64,000 nt of DNA, taken from positions 1,240,001 to 1,304,000 of the forward strand of contig OZ252213.1 in the NCBI GenBank assembly GCA_965249045.1. The letters run 5' to 3'. Positions within the stretch are counted from its first letter, which is position 1. Every line of letters begins with the position of its first letter. Of the stretch, positions 1-8,475 are shown piece after piece. The DNA comes from Nemesobacter sp965249045 (GTDB lineage: Bacteria > Desulfobacterota_D > UBA1144 > Nemesobacterales > Nemesobacteraceae). Position numbers and translations under genes: made by a program. The notes under the pieces were generated by a model. It searched no databases and was not told the DNA's origin. It saw only the letters and a program-made list of their open reading frames with translations.

Positions 1-1864
1 TAAGCACGAAGGTTTTTCCGGCCATTTTTTCGTTTTCCCCGGACCGCTCGAGTTCTTTCTCTATCCTTACTTGATGCAGAAGTGCTTCCACCACTCTTTT
101 TCTTTCGGGATCCTCAAAGAATTTCAGTATGCTTTGCACCAGTTCCCCGCCGACGCCGTCTACGCGGAGAAGATCTTCGCCTGTGGCTTCCATGAGACTC
201 TCCGGTGTCCTGAATTCTTGCGCCAGTGCCTGGGCGGTTCTCGTGCCCACGTGTTTTATGCTGAGTGAGTTTAAAAATCTCTCAAAACTTATATTCCTGC
301 TCTTTTCTATTTCCTCGAGTAGTTTTCCGGCGGATTTCTCCGCAAATCCTTCAAGTCCGAGAAGTTGCTCCTTTCTGATAGTGAAAATATCCGACATGTT
401 TTGCAAAATCCCTTCATTTATTAACTGCTCCACCTTCTTTTCTCCGAGTCCCTCTATGTCAAAAGCGTTTCTTGAAGCGAAAAGACTTATCCTTCCCTTT
501 ATCTGCGCGGGACAGGAAATGTTCGGACACAGGTGAAAAGAGCCTTCCCTCTCAACAGGGGTATTGCAGATAGGGCAGTTCTGCGGCATGGAGAAAGGTT
601 CTTTTCTTTTTTCCCGTGAGGGAACCACTTCCACCACCTCCGGTATAACGTCTCCCGCCCTCTGTACGACTGCGGTATCGCCGACTCTCACATCCTTTTT
701 CCTTACCGTGTCCTCTGTATGGAGAGACGCCCTTTTTATCTCTATGCCGGATATCTCTACGGGCTCAAGTTCCGCTACTGGGGTGAGGTGTCCCGTTCTT
801 CCTACCTGAACGGTTATATCCCTTACTTTGGTGGTTATCTGCTTCGGAGAGAACTTTATGGCCACGCTCCAGCGAGGGTGTTTTGCCGTTGTCCCCAGGC
901 GTTCCTGCAGACCTCTGCTTTTTACCTTTACAACCGCTCCATCGGTTTCATAATCAAGAGAATCTCTTTTTTGCTCAAGGGCTCTTCCGTACTCAATAGC
1001 CTCGTCAACGTCCCCGCAGTCCTTGGGCTCTTCAACGCTGAAACCCCATTTACGAAGAGCCTTGTATATTTCAAGCTCGTCTCTGAAATCCACCCCCTCG
1101 CAGCCGCCTACTCCCCAGGCGTAAAAGTGCAGGGGACGCCGCGCCGTTACTGAGGAATCGAGTTGACGAAGCGACCCCGAAGCGGCGTTCCTAGGGTTTT
1201 TAAACAGCATCTTGGGAGGCTTCAGTTTTTTCCCTTCTTTCAGGAGAGTTTCGTTCTCTTTTTCAAGTTCTTCATTAAGTTTTTCAAGCTCTTCATTCAG
1301 CTTTGCGAACAGGCTTCGCGGGAATACAACTTCCCCCCTGATCTCGACCAGCTTCGGCTTTCGGCCTCGCCCCGAAAGAGCCAGAGGGACGGACCTTATG
1401 GTTTTTACGTTTGCCGTTATTTCCTCTCCCGTTTTTCCATCACCCCTCGTGGCGCCGTGGAGCAGCGCTCCTTCAACGTAGGTAAGCGATGCCGAAACCC
1501 CGTCGAATTTAGGCTGCAGAACGTATTCAACTTTCTCTTCGGTCTTTAGAAATCTCTTTATCCGTTTATCAAATTCTCTGGTTTCGTCCTCGTTTATGGC
1601 GTTATCGATGCTCATCATGGGGATTTTGTGAGCGAAGGAACTGAATTGCTCCGCAACTTCTCCGGCGACTCTCTGGGAGGGGGAATCGGGGATGGCTAGG
1701 TCATGGGCCCGCTCAAGTTCAATGAGCCTTCCCATGAGTTTGTCATAATCGGCATCAGGGATTTCAGGGTTGTTCTCCGCGTAGTACAGGTGGTCGTGGC
1801 GGATTATTTCCTTTCTCAGGCGAGATACTTCCGCCCGGGCCTGTTTTTTAGTGAGTCGGGGCAT
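1..1864 (-). CDS. ligA: NAD-dependent DNA ligase LigA (3' end beyond window)
   Basis: This gene seals nicks in duplex DNA using NAD+, in replication and repair. Translating the minus strand from the ATG at 1864 gives a start MPRLTKKQARAEV followed by the Ia domain motif HDHLYYAENNPEIPDADYD. The adenylated lysine sits in QPKFDGVSAS, the nucleotidyltransferase motif. An OB-fold region follows, then a four-cysteine zinc finger (CPICNTP and CPNISCPAQ) and helix-hairpin-helix repeats (FDIEGLGEKK, LRVDGVGGEL). The frame is open to position 1, where the BRCT domain is just starting (GKTFVLT), so the C-terminus lies outside. The start is one base after the polX stop, so the two genes are almost certainly translated from one mRNA. 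Recognition is secure. Confidence 0.95.
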   Translation of the reverse strand, partial: MPRLTKKQARAEVSRLRKEIIRHDHLYYAENNPEIPDADYDKLMGRLIELERAHDLAIPDSPSQRVAGEVAEQFSSFAHKIPMMSIDNAINEDETREFDKRIKRFLKTEEKVEYVLQPKFDGVSASLTYVEGALLHGATRGDGKTGEEITANVKTIRSVPLALSGRGRKPKLVEIRGEVVFPRSLFAKLNEELEKLNEELEKENETLLKEGKKLKPPKMLFKNPRNAASGSLRQLDSSVTARRPLHFYAWGVGGCEGVDFRDELEIYKALRKWGFSVEEPKDCGDVDEAIEYGRALEQKRDSLDYETDGAVVKVKSRGLQERLGTTAKHPRWSVAIKFSPKQITTKVRDITVQVGRTGHLTPVAELEPVEISGIEIKRASLHTEDTVRKKDVRVGDTAVVQRAGDVIPEVVEVVPSREKRKEPFSMPQNCPICNTPVEREGSFHLCPNISCPAQIKGRISLFASRNAFDIEGLGEKKVEQLINEGILQNMSDIFTIRKEQLLGLEGFAEKSAGKLLEEIEKSRNISFERFLNSLSIKHVGTRTAQALAQEFRTPESLMEATGEDLLRVDGVGGELVQSILKFFEDPERKRVVEALLHQVRIEKELERSGENEKMAGKTFVL

Positions 1865-1865
1865 T

Positions 1866-3584
1866 TTATGAGCCGTGGCTCGCAAGCCATTTAAGGAGTT
1901 CACGAAGACCGTAAGTGTTTACGACATCCGTTTTCTTTACCCATCCGCGTCTTGCCGTACCGACCCCGAAGATTATTCTTTCAAGGTGCTGCGTTCTGTG
2001 AGCGTCAGTGGATACTATGATTTTCACTCCCGCATCCACGGCTTTTTTAGCGTGGGTATCTTTAAGGTCAAGCCTTTTGTACGATGAGTTTACCTCAAGC
2101 GCTTTGTCGTAATTCCTGGCGGTTTCAATAACGGCGTCTATATCGACTTTGTAGGGTTCTCTCTGTCCTATAAGCCTTCCGGTCGGGTGCCCCAGGGCGT
2201 CTATGTTGGGGTTTTCTAAGGCGCCGCATATTCTTTTTGTCATTTTGTCCTCTTCCATCGAAAAAGAGCTGTGAACCGACGCGACGACGAAATCAAGCTC
2301 CCCGAGTATTTCATCGGGATAATCAAGGGAACCGTCCGGCAGTATGTCAACCTCAGAACCCATAAGCACCCTTATTGCTCTTCCCTCTGCATTTATTTTC
2401 TCGACCTCTTCCTTTTTTTGCCGGAGCCTGCTGATACTGAGCCCGTTTGCGATTCTTGAGGAGGGCGAGTGGTCGGTTATGGCTATGTATTCGTAGCCGA
2501 GCGAGGCCGCCTTATCCACCATCTGGCGGAGGGTTGAAGCTCCGTCGCTCCAGGTCGAATGAACGTGGAGATCTCCCCTCAGATCGTCTTTTTCGAGGAG
2601 CGGGGGAAGTTCCCCGTCACATGCCGCTTCAATCTCTCCGCGGTCTTCACGCATTTCGGGGGGAATATACTTTAGTCCCAGGGATTCGTAGATTTTTTCT
2701 TCGGAGGAAAAATACCCCGCCCGGTTGCGGATACCCACGATGTCCGTCTCAAGACCCTTAGCCGCTGCGATTTCCCTTATTCTTGCGTTATGGGCGCGCG
2801 AGCCTGTGAGGTATTGAAGCGCGGAACCGTAGCAATGGGGCTCTACGACCAGAAGATCGGTTCTCACCCCGGTTTCCGTAAGAATCTGCGCGCTGTTTTC
2901 GGTTTTGCGGAGAACTTCCTTAACGAAGCCTAGGCCTGTGAATTGTTCGGCTACCTCCGCTCCATCATCTGCCGAAGCGATTATGTCTATGTTTCCTGTG
3001 GTTTCCCTCATCCTGCGGAGCGAACCGGCTAATTGGGTTTTCAAGACGCCCGGGATTTTCTCCGTTTCCTCTTTTATGAATGTCGCCAGGGGATGGGCTT
3101 CGGTGAGTCTCATTCTTTTTTTTCCGCCCTCGAAAATCTCTATCGAGCGGGTCACTTGCGCGATTTTCTTTACTCCTATGCCCCCTAACTCAAAAATATC
3201 CGGATTACCGATGGTTTCTTTCAGGCTTTCAATATCCTTTACCCCGAAGTGCTTTACCAGGGTGCGGAGAAATTTCGGGCCGATTCCTCTTATTTCGAGA
3301 AGTTCTGCGAGTTCGTCTGGAACCTGCTTTTTTATCTCTTCATGGTAGGCGATCTTTCCGGTAAGCCTGTGCTCGATTATCTTTTTCGAAAGATCCTTTC
3401 CGACTCCCGGTATGGTGGAGAGTTCCTTTTCACCGTCAAACTCCTCAAGAGAATCCGGCATCGAGGAAATATTGCGCGAAGCTTTTCTGTAGGCGTTTAT
3501 CTTGAAGCTGTTTTCATCCAGGATCTCAAGAGAATCGGCTATCCTTGTGAATATTTTCGCGATCTGATTGTTCACGTTCTCCAT
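1866..3584 (-). CDS. polX: Family X DNA polymerase with PHP domain (PolX)
   Basis: A 572-residue repair polymerase / exonuclease of the bacterial PolX type. N-terminal helix-hairpin-helix repeats (TIPGVGKDLSKKI, IRGIGPKFLRTL, LGGIGVKKI) are followed by a nucleotidyltransferase core around residues 160-310 and a C-terminal PHP phosphoesterase. The PHP metal-binding motifs are DLHVHSTWSDG, ITDHS, ASVHSSFS, LGHPTGR, EVNSS and STDAH. The PHP site looks complete, which supports 3'-5' exonuclease or AP-end processing. In the polymerase core the usual catalytic DxD appears as NxD (RETTGNIDIIA), with the later RTDLLVV Asp present. The first catalytic Asp is therefore replaced by Asn, and polymerase activity may be weakened or lost. 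It is the middle gene of amidase-polX-ligA: 14 bp after the amidase and 1 bp before ligA. Confidence 0.95.
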   Translation of the reverse strand: MENVNNQIAKIFTRIADSLEILDENSFKINAYRKASRNISSMPDSLEEFDGEKELSTIPGVGKDLSKKIIEHRLTGKIAYHEEIKKQVPDELAELLEIRGIGPKFLRTLVKHFGVKDIESLKETIGNPDIFELGGIGVKKIAQVTRSIEIFEGGKKRMRLTEAHPLATFIKEETEKIPGVLKTQLAGSLRRMRETTGNIDIIASADDGAEVAEQFTGLGFVKEVLRKTENSAQILTETGVRTDLLVVEPHCYGSALQYLTGSRAHNARIREIAAAKGLETDIVGIRNRAGYFSSEEKIYESLGLKYIPPEMREDRGEIEAACDGELPPLLEKDDLRGDLHVHSTWSDGASTLRQMVDKAASLGYEYIAITDHSPSSRIANGLSISRLRQKKEEVEKINAEGRAIRVLMGSEVDILPDGSLDYPDEILGELDFVVASVHSSFSMEEDKMTKRICGALENPNIDALGHPTGRLIGQREPYKVDIDAVIETARNYDKALEVNSSYKRLDLKDTHAKKAVDAGVKIIVSTDAHRTQHLERIIFGVGTARRGWVKKTDVVNTYGLRELLKWLASHGS

Positions 3585-3598
3585 AAGTACGTAGTGTT

Positions 3599-5335
3599 TC
3601 AGGAGACTTTCTGGCCTTGCATTGAGTACTGCTTTATTCCCAGAATTATTCCGTCCACTATTCTTTCTATGTAAGTTTCGCTCTTAAGCCTTTTCTCCTC
3701 TCTGGGATTCGTTATGAAGGAGGTTTCAATCAGCAGGCTCGGTATGTCCGCGCCGATCAGCACTACAAAAGGAGCCTTTTTCACTCCCTTGTTCTTTATG
3801 TGCCTGTACTTTACGGAAACGTTCTGGATTATGGATTTCTGCACGTAACTGGCGACCTGCTGAGATTCCTCTTTCTTGGAACTGAGTATGTAGTCTTTCA
3901 GTATTCCGCGAAGGTCGTGCAGTCCCTTGGTCGTAGTGGCGTTTTCCCGGGCGGCGAGCTGCAGGGAGGTCTGGTCGTCTGTAAAACCCAGTATGTAGGT
4001 TTCTATTCCATGCGCTTTTTTCGTTCTTGCCCCGTTGCAGTGTATTGATATGAAAATGTCGGCCTTTCTTTTTCTCGCTATGGCGGTGCGTTCCTCAAGA
4101 GGGATGAACCTGTCGCCGTCTCTTGTAAGGTAGACGTTTTCTATGCCGAAACTTTTCCCCTCTTCAACAAGCCTTTGCCTGAGTTTTCTGGCTATTCTGA
4201 GCGTCACGTTTTTTTCCTTGAGGCCGCTTGGACCTATCGCTCCGGGATCATGTCCTCCGTGACCCGCATCGATCACGATGGTCTTAACCTTGAGTCCGAG
4301 AGCCTGCTTGAGGCTTGCTATCTCTCCTTCGGGAATCTTGGATCGAAGCGAGGGTCCCTGCTTGTCGTATGAAGGGGCGTCCTTCGCGAATATCTTGTCC
4401 GGTCTTGCTCCTTTCCCCTTTATATCCATCACGAGCCGGAATGACGGGTTCTGTTCTGATTTTGGCAGGGAAAAAACCTTGTGACCTTCAAGATCTTTTA
4501 TGTAAAGCACTATGCGGGATACTCCCGGGCGGTTGCTCGCGAAACTTATTTTCTCGAGAAGTCCCTTGGTAATTGGTTCGACGCTGATCGAATGGTCAAG
4601 GACGGTTTTCTCAAGATCCACGTACAGGCGGGGAGGGGTCTTGAGTTCAGGGTCGGGACGGAGCATTCTCGATGAGTACTTCACATCCCTGTCGGTCTCT
4701 ATTACGACCCGCGTATAATCATCCGTTGACCAGTGCCTTATTTTTTTTATGACGGCATAACCTTTGGGAATTACCTGGGGCGGGACTTTTTCGCGCACCG
4801 CAGGTTGTGTTTTCCTGGGAGCGGGTCTTCCCGAAAGCGTCGCGAGTCTTTTCTTGGCGATCTCGTGAGTGTCTGATTCCTCCATTTCATCGACGATTTT
4901 CCTGTATGCCTCGGCGGCTTCTTTTTTCTTTCCCCCGCGTTCAAGAATTCTGCCCACCCGAAGCCATGAGTCGTCGGCCAGGCTGTCTTTTGGGTATCTT
5001 TTTACGAATTCCCGCGAGTACAGAAGAGCTTTCTCCGAGTCTTGCGGCGAGTTAAATCTCAGGGACTTTTTCTCGTAGACCCTGGATGCGACGAAGAGAC
5101 AGAGCGGGGAGTTTCTCCACTCCGGGTCCTGCGAGTATATTTTGTAGAAAGTGTTTCCCACAAGATCCCAGGTTTCGCTTCTCTTGGCTTTCTCGGAATT
5201 TGATTCGAGCTGGCGGTAAAGCTTGAAAGTTTCTTCGTAAAGCGCCTCGTTTTTTTTCTTTGCCAATGCGGGGGAAAGGGCAAACAGGCAGATAAACGCT
5301 ATGAGAAAAGGAGAAAATTTTATGCGGCTTTTCAC
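3599..5335 (-). CDS. N-acetylmuramoyl-L-alanine amidase with AMIN and TPR-like regions
   Basis: A periplasmic zinc amidase that cleaves the amide between N-acetylmuramic acid and the stem peptide, as AmiA/AmiC do in daughter-cell separation. A signal peptide (MKSRIKFSPFLIAFICLF, ending in ALA) opens the 578-residue protein. Residues about 30-170 are TPR-like helices. An AMIN envelope-targeting domain lies at about 195-315 (HWSTDDYTRVVIETD). The Amidase_3 catalytic domain is at about 350-570. Zinc ligands and catalytic residues are visible in IDAGHGGHDPG, LKEKNV, SIHCNG and LIETSFITN. It is the first gene of a minus-strand operon with polX and ligA. Its start faces the divergent metallo-hydrolase across 106 bp, which must hold both promoters. 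It is AmiC-like in architecture but longer, because of the TPR-like insertion. Confidence 0.93.
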   Translation of the reverse strand: MKSRIKFSPFLIAFICLFALSPALAKKKNEALYEETFKLYRQLESNSEKAKRSETWDLVGNTFYKIYSQDPEWRNSPLCLFVASRVYEKKSLRFNSPQDSEKALLYSREFVKRYPKDSLADDSWLRVGRILERGGKKKEAAEAYRKIVDEMEESDTHEIAKKRLATLSGRPAPRKTQPAVREKVPPQVIPKGYAVIKKIRHWSTDDYTRVVIETDRDVKYSSRMLRPDPELKTPPRLYVDLEKTVLDHSISVEPITKGLLEKISFASNRPGVSRIVLYIKDLEGHKVFSLPKSEQNPSFRLVMDIKGKGARPDKIFAKDAPSYDKQGPSLRSKIPEGEIASLKQALGLKVKTIVIDAGHGGHDPGAIGPSGLKEKNVTLRIARKLRQRLVEEGKSFGIENVYLTRDGDRFIPLEERTAIARKRKADIFISIHCNGARTKKAHGIETYILGFTDDQTSLQLAARENATTTKGLHDLRGILKDYILSSKKEESQQVASYVQKSIIQNVSVKYRHIKNKGVKKAPFVVLIGADIPSLLIETSFITNPREEKRLKSETYIERIVDGIILGIKQYSMQGQKVS

Positions 5336-5441
5336 TTTAAGCAGAAACTATATTGTGTAGTTACGCAGTTGCAAATTTATTTTCGGAAGATTTGTATGTT
5401 ATGTTGTTACAACATCAATTCTACCATGTTTGGCGTGTTCT

Positions 5442-6209
5442 ATGAAGGTCAGAGTACTTGGATGTGCTACTTCAACCGGCGTTCCCATAGTGGGCTGCCC
5501 ATGTGATGTCTGCACATCGGACAATATTAAGAACAGACGTACGAGAAGTTCCGTGCTTGTTGACGTGGCCGGAAGAAAAATACTTGTCGATACGTCAACC
5601 GATCTCAGGACCCAGGCCCTGAGGGAGGGGATAACCAGGGTTGATCTTGTTCTTTATACCCACTCGCATGCCGACCACACCCACGGGATAGATGATCTTA
5701 AGGCGTTTAACTTCATGAATGCAATGGACATAGACTGTTACGCAAACCCGGCAACCCTTGATGACATAAAGCGGAATTTCGCCTACATATTCGATTCCTT
5801 CCCCGCGGCGGGAGGAAAACCCAGGCTGAATTTCAAAGAGGTAAACGGGGAAATCAAGTTCGAGGAAATCACTATAGAGCCGATCGACATCTATCACCAC
5901 AACTGGCAGATACTCGGCTACAGGATAGGCTCTTTCGCCTATCTTACGGACTGCAGCGCCATACCTGAGAGCTCCTATGAAAAGCTCTCGGGGCTTGATC
6001 TTCTGATACTCGGCGCGTTGAGGTACAAACCCCACAGGGCCCACTTCAACATAGAACAGGCGGTAGGTGAAATAGAGAAACTGGGAGCCAGAAGGGCTCT
6101 TCTTACCCACATGGGACATGAGCTTGAGTATGAAAGACTCCTGGCGGAGCTTCCGGATCATATAGAGCCGGCGTATGACGGAATCGAAATAGGACTTAAG
6201 GACCCTTGA
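5442..6209 (+). CDS. PhnP-like metallo-beta-lactamase-fold phosphodiesterase
   Basis: A 255-residue metal-dependent hydrolase of the MBL fold. The metal-binding signature is THSHADHTHGIDD near residue 75, with later ligands in LTDCSAIP and LTHMGHE. The N-terminal LGCATSTGVPIVGCPCDVC segment is typical of PhnP / RNase Z-related proteins, whose best-studied member opens phosphoribosyl 1,2-cyclic phosphate. Here no phn genes are nearby, so the substrate is not established; NCBI-type annotation would be MBL fold metallo-hydrolase. The ATG at 5442 is preferred over an upstream in-frame TTG at 5430, because homologues begin MKVxxLG. It is followed after 36 bp by apgM and probably co-transcribed with it. 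Confidence 0.9.
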   Translation: MKVRVLGCATSTGVPIVGCPCDVCTSDNIKNRRTRSSVLVDVAGRKILVDTSTDLRTQALREGITRVDLVLYTHSHADHTHGIDDLKAFNFMNAMDIDCYANPATLDDIKRNFAYIFDSFPAAGGKPRLNFKEVNGEIKFEEITIEPIDIYHHNWQILGYRIGSFAYLTDCSAIPESSYEKLSGLDLLILGALRYKPHRAHFNIEQAVGEIEKLGARRALLTHMGHELEYERLLAELPDHIEPAYDGIEIGLKDP

Positions 6210-6245
6210 CGGAGTCTCCATTAAAACAGCTTACAAGGCGGAAAA

Positions 6246-7469
6246 ATGCAGGATATGGTTTCAAAACTCGTTCAGAAAAACTCTTCAAAGATAGTTCTCT
6301 GCGTTCTTGACGGACTCGGGGGGCTTCCGGTTGACGGAAAAACGGAACTCGAAGCGGCTCGAACCCCGAATCTTGACCGGATTTCTTCGGACGCGTCCCT
6401 GGGGCTGCACGTGCCCGTTGAGAGGGGAATAACTCCGGGAAGCGGCGCCGCGCATCTGGCGCTTTTCGGCTATGACCCCGTCAGAAACGAGATAGGAAGG
6501 GGAGTGCTTGAAGCGCTGGGTCTCGGTGTTGAGCTGGGTCCGTCGGATGTGGCGGTGAGGGGCAACTTCGCCACGGTGAGATACGAGGGGGATGTCCCCG
6601 TCGTTACCGACAGGCGGGCAGGCAGGCTCAAGACGGAGGAGAACAGGAGGGTGATCTCCAAGGTTTCATCAGCGGTTGAGGAGATAGCGGGTGTGAAGGT
6701 AAGTTTTTATCCCGGTCTTGAGCACAGGTTCGTCGTGGTCCTCTCCTTTTCCGACCGGTTTTCGGAATCAGACGCGCTTGTCTGCGACACAGATCCCCAG
6801 GCAGAAGGCGCAACTCCTATCAGACCTTGGGGGAAAAACAAGGGTTCCCAGAAGACGGCCGAAATTGCCGGAGAGCTGATTGATCGTGCCTGCGAAGTGA
6901 TAAGGGATGAGCCTGTGGCTAACTACATGCTCCTGAGGGGTTTTTCCGTGCGGCCGGACCTCCCTACCTTTGACAGGGCTTACGGGCTTCGGGCCGGATG
7001 CGTGGCCGCCTATCCGATGTACAGGGGAGTATCGAGATTGCTCGGGATGGACGTGCTGGAGGTCTCGGGGGATTCCATAGGCGATGAGATCCAGGCGCTT
7101 TCTCTTAATTTCAAGAACTATGATTTTTTCTACATGCACATAAAGAAGACGGACAGTTACGGAGAAGACGGTGATTTCCGCGCGAAGGCGGGAGTAATAG
7201 AGGAATTCGATTCACTTCTGCCCGAGATCACAGGACTCGGGGTAGATGTTCTTGCCGTTACGGGTGACCACTCGACCCCGGCGGCGATGAAAGCGCACAG
7301 CTGGCATCCGGTGCCTCTTATGATCAGTTCAAAATACTGCAGGTGTCGAGGCATGGCAGATTTCTCCGAATCGTCCTGTTTGTCCGGTGATCTGGGGATT
7401 ATAAAGGCGACGGAGATAATGCCGCTTCTTCTTGCCCACGCGGGGCGGCTTCGCAAGTTTGGCGCTTGA
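6246..7469 (+). CDS. apgM: Cofactor-independent phosphoglycerate mutase, archaeal type (ApgM)
   Basis: It interconverts 3- and 2-phosphoglycerate in glycolysis and gluconeogenesis without 2,3-bisphosphoglycerate. The 407-residue protein shows the alkaline-phosphatase-superfamily pattern of the archaeal iPGM family: metal-binding LDGLGG near the start, ARTPNLDRI, the nucleophile region TPGSGAAHLALFGYDP, then HIKKTDSYGEDGD and AVTGDHSTPAAMKAHSWHP near the C-terminus. Length is normal for ApgM. Bacteria with this form often lack GpmA/GpmI, but that cannot be tested here. It lies directly behind the metallo-hydrolase gene and ahead of the tRNA gene. Confidence 0.93.
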   Translation: MQDMVSKLVQKNSSKIVLCVLDGLGGLPVDGKTELEAARTPNLDRISSDASLGLHVPVERGITPGSGAAHLALFGYDPVRNEIGRGVLEALGLGVELGPSDVAVRGNFATVRYEGDVPVVTDRRAGRLKTEENRRVISKVSSAVEEIAGVKVSFYPGLEHRFVVVLSFSDRFSESDALVCDTDPQAEGATPIRPWGKNKGSQKTAEIAGELIDRACEVIRDEPVANYMLLRGFSVRPDLPTFDRAYGLRAGCVAAYPMYRGVSRLLGMDVLEVSGDSIGDEIQALSLNFKNYDFFYMHIKKTDSYGEDGDFRAKAGVIEEFDSLLPEITGLGVDVLAVTGDHSTPAAMKAHSWHPVPLMISSKYCRCRGMADFSESSCLSGDLGIIKATEIMPLLLAHAGRLRKFGA

Positions 7470-7510
7470 AATTTACCTTTTGCGTGATATCTTTTTCAGT
7501 CCGATTTCGG

Positions 7511-7596
7511 GCCGAAGTGGCGGAATTGGCAGACGCGCTATCTTGAGGGGGTAGTGCCCTACGGGCGTGCGGGTTCGACTCCCGCCTTCGGCACCA
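7511..7596 (+). tRNA. tRNA-Leu (anticodon GAG)
   Basis: An 86-nt class II tRNA with encoded CCA. The acceptor stem pairs GCCGAAG (7511-7517) with CTTCGGC (7586-7592), with discriminator A at 7593 and CCA at 7594-7596. The D-arm, an anticodon stem CTATC/GGTAG with loop TTGAGGG (anticodon GAG, reading CTC and CTT), a long variable arm (TGCCC/GGGCG) and a T-arm with GGTTCGACTCC are all visible. A long variable arm with this anticodon identifies leucine. It lies between apgM and a convergent TPR gene. No attachment-site duplication or integrase is seen beside it. Confidence 0.98.
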
Positions 7597-7659
7597 TAAC
7601 TATTCCTTCTGCACAGATACTTATCTTAGTAGGTTGGTTTTATTATGGCTTGGGTTCAC

Positions 7660-8277
7660 TTAACGCCTATCATCGCTTGGCGTTTCGCTACGGATTTTTT
7701 CCGCTTTCTCGGGCTCTCCGGTTTTTTCGTACACAAGACTCAACTGCCTTCTCGCCTGGACATAGTAGGGACTTATGCTTCCGTCTACTTCTGAGAGGTG
7801 CTCTAAGCTCTTGTCCCATTTCTCGAGTTTGAAGGCGGACAGCCCGATTACGAGGTTTGCGCCGTCACGGAAAATATCGTCTTCGGGATCTTCGTCAAGG
7901 AAAAGCTCAAGATGTCTTGTCGCTTCCTCAAAGTTTCCAAGCTTGTAATTGATCATCCCCATCTGGTAAAGAGCCAGAAGCGACACGTCGGCTTTGGGGT
8001 GCTCTTCACGTAGCGTTTGCAGCAGGGAGAGAGAATTTTCCATTTCTCCGTCGTCGTAGCTCTTAAGGGCCTTCTGGAACTGCTCGTTTGCCATGAGGTT
8101 TATTTCTTCCTCTTGGGAGGAAACAAAACAGACAGCTAGCAGGACCACGACTATGGCACCTATGCCGATAAGTATCCTGTTGAAGTACTTAGAGAGATTT
8201 TCAAGCGATTCCGCCAGGAACTCCCTGAATCTGTCGGGGCGTTTAAGCTCTTTGGTTGTATACTTTATCTTGGGCAT
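7660..8277 (-). CDS. Membrane-anchored TPR protein (YfgM-like)
   Basis: A 205-residue protein with an N-terminal cytoplasmic segment, one transmembrane helix at about residues 35-53 (ILIGIGAIVVVLLAVCFV) and TPR-like helices from about 60 to 200. These include a repeat NYKLGNFEEATRHLELFL and a terminal one LVYEKTGEPEKAEKI. The topology resembles YfgM-type ancillary proteins that work with the Sec translocon or outer-membrane assembly. That functional link is only family-level inference, since no bam or engB gene is adjacent. It converges on the tRNA-Leu gene, and its start faces nfeD across about 200 bp. Confidence 0.75.
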   Translation of the reverse strand: MPKIKYTTKELKRPDRFREFLAESLENLSKYFNRILIGIGAIVVVLLAVCFVSSQEEEINLMANEQFQKALKSYDDGEMENSLSLLQTLREEHPKADVSLLALYQMGMINYKLGNFEEATRHLELFLDEDPEDDIFRDGANLVIGLSAFKLEKWDKSLEHLSEVDGSISPYYVQARRQLSLVYEKTGEPEKAEKIRSETPSDDRR

Positions 8278-8475
8278 GAATCGTAAACTTCTGCGTGATA
8301 AAAAACGGCAGGCTTACAACCTGCTTCGGCGTGACTTTATTATCTATGTTAAAATATTTCAGGATAAACATGATACGTTGTTTCTTCAGTCAATGTCAAA
8401 GATTTCCGCGGAATTATCCGCGGTGCTTCTTAGGACTCGGTTCCACGACCCGGGAGTTCCGGCGAGGATAAGGTT

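Noticed and set aside
7511..7596. tRNA-Leu as the attachment site of the island
   Set aside because: It is more than 23 kb from the island edge, has no adjacent integrase and shows no partial 3' duplication in the accessory region by eye.
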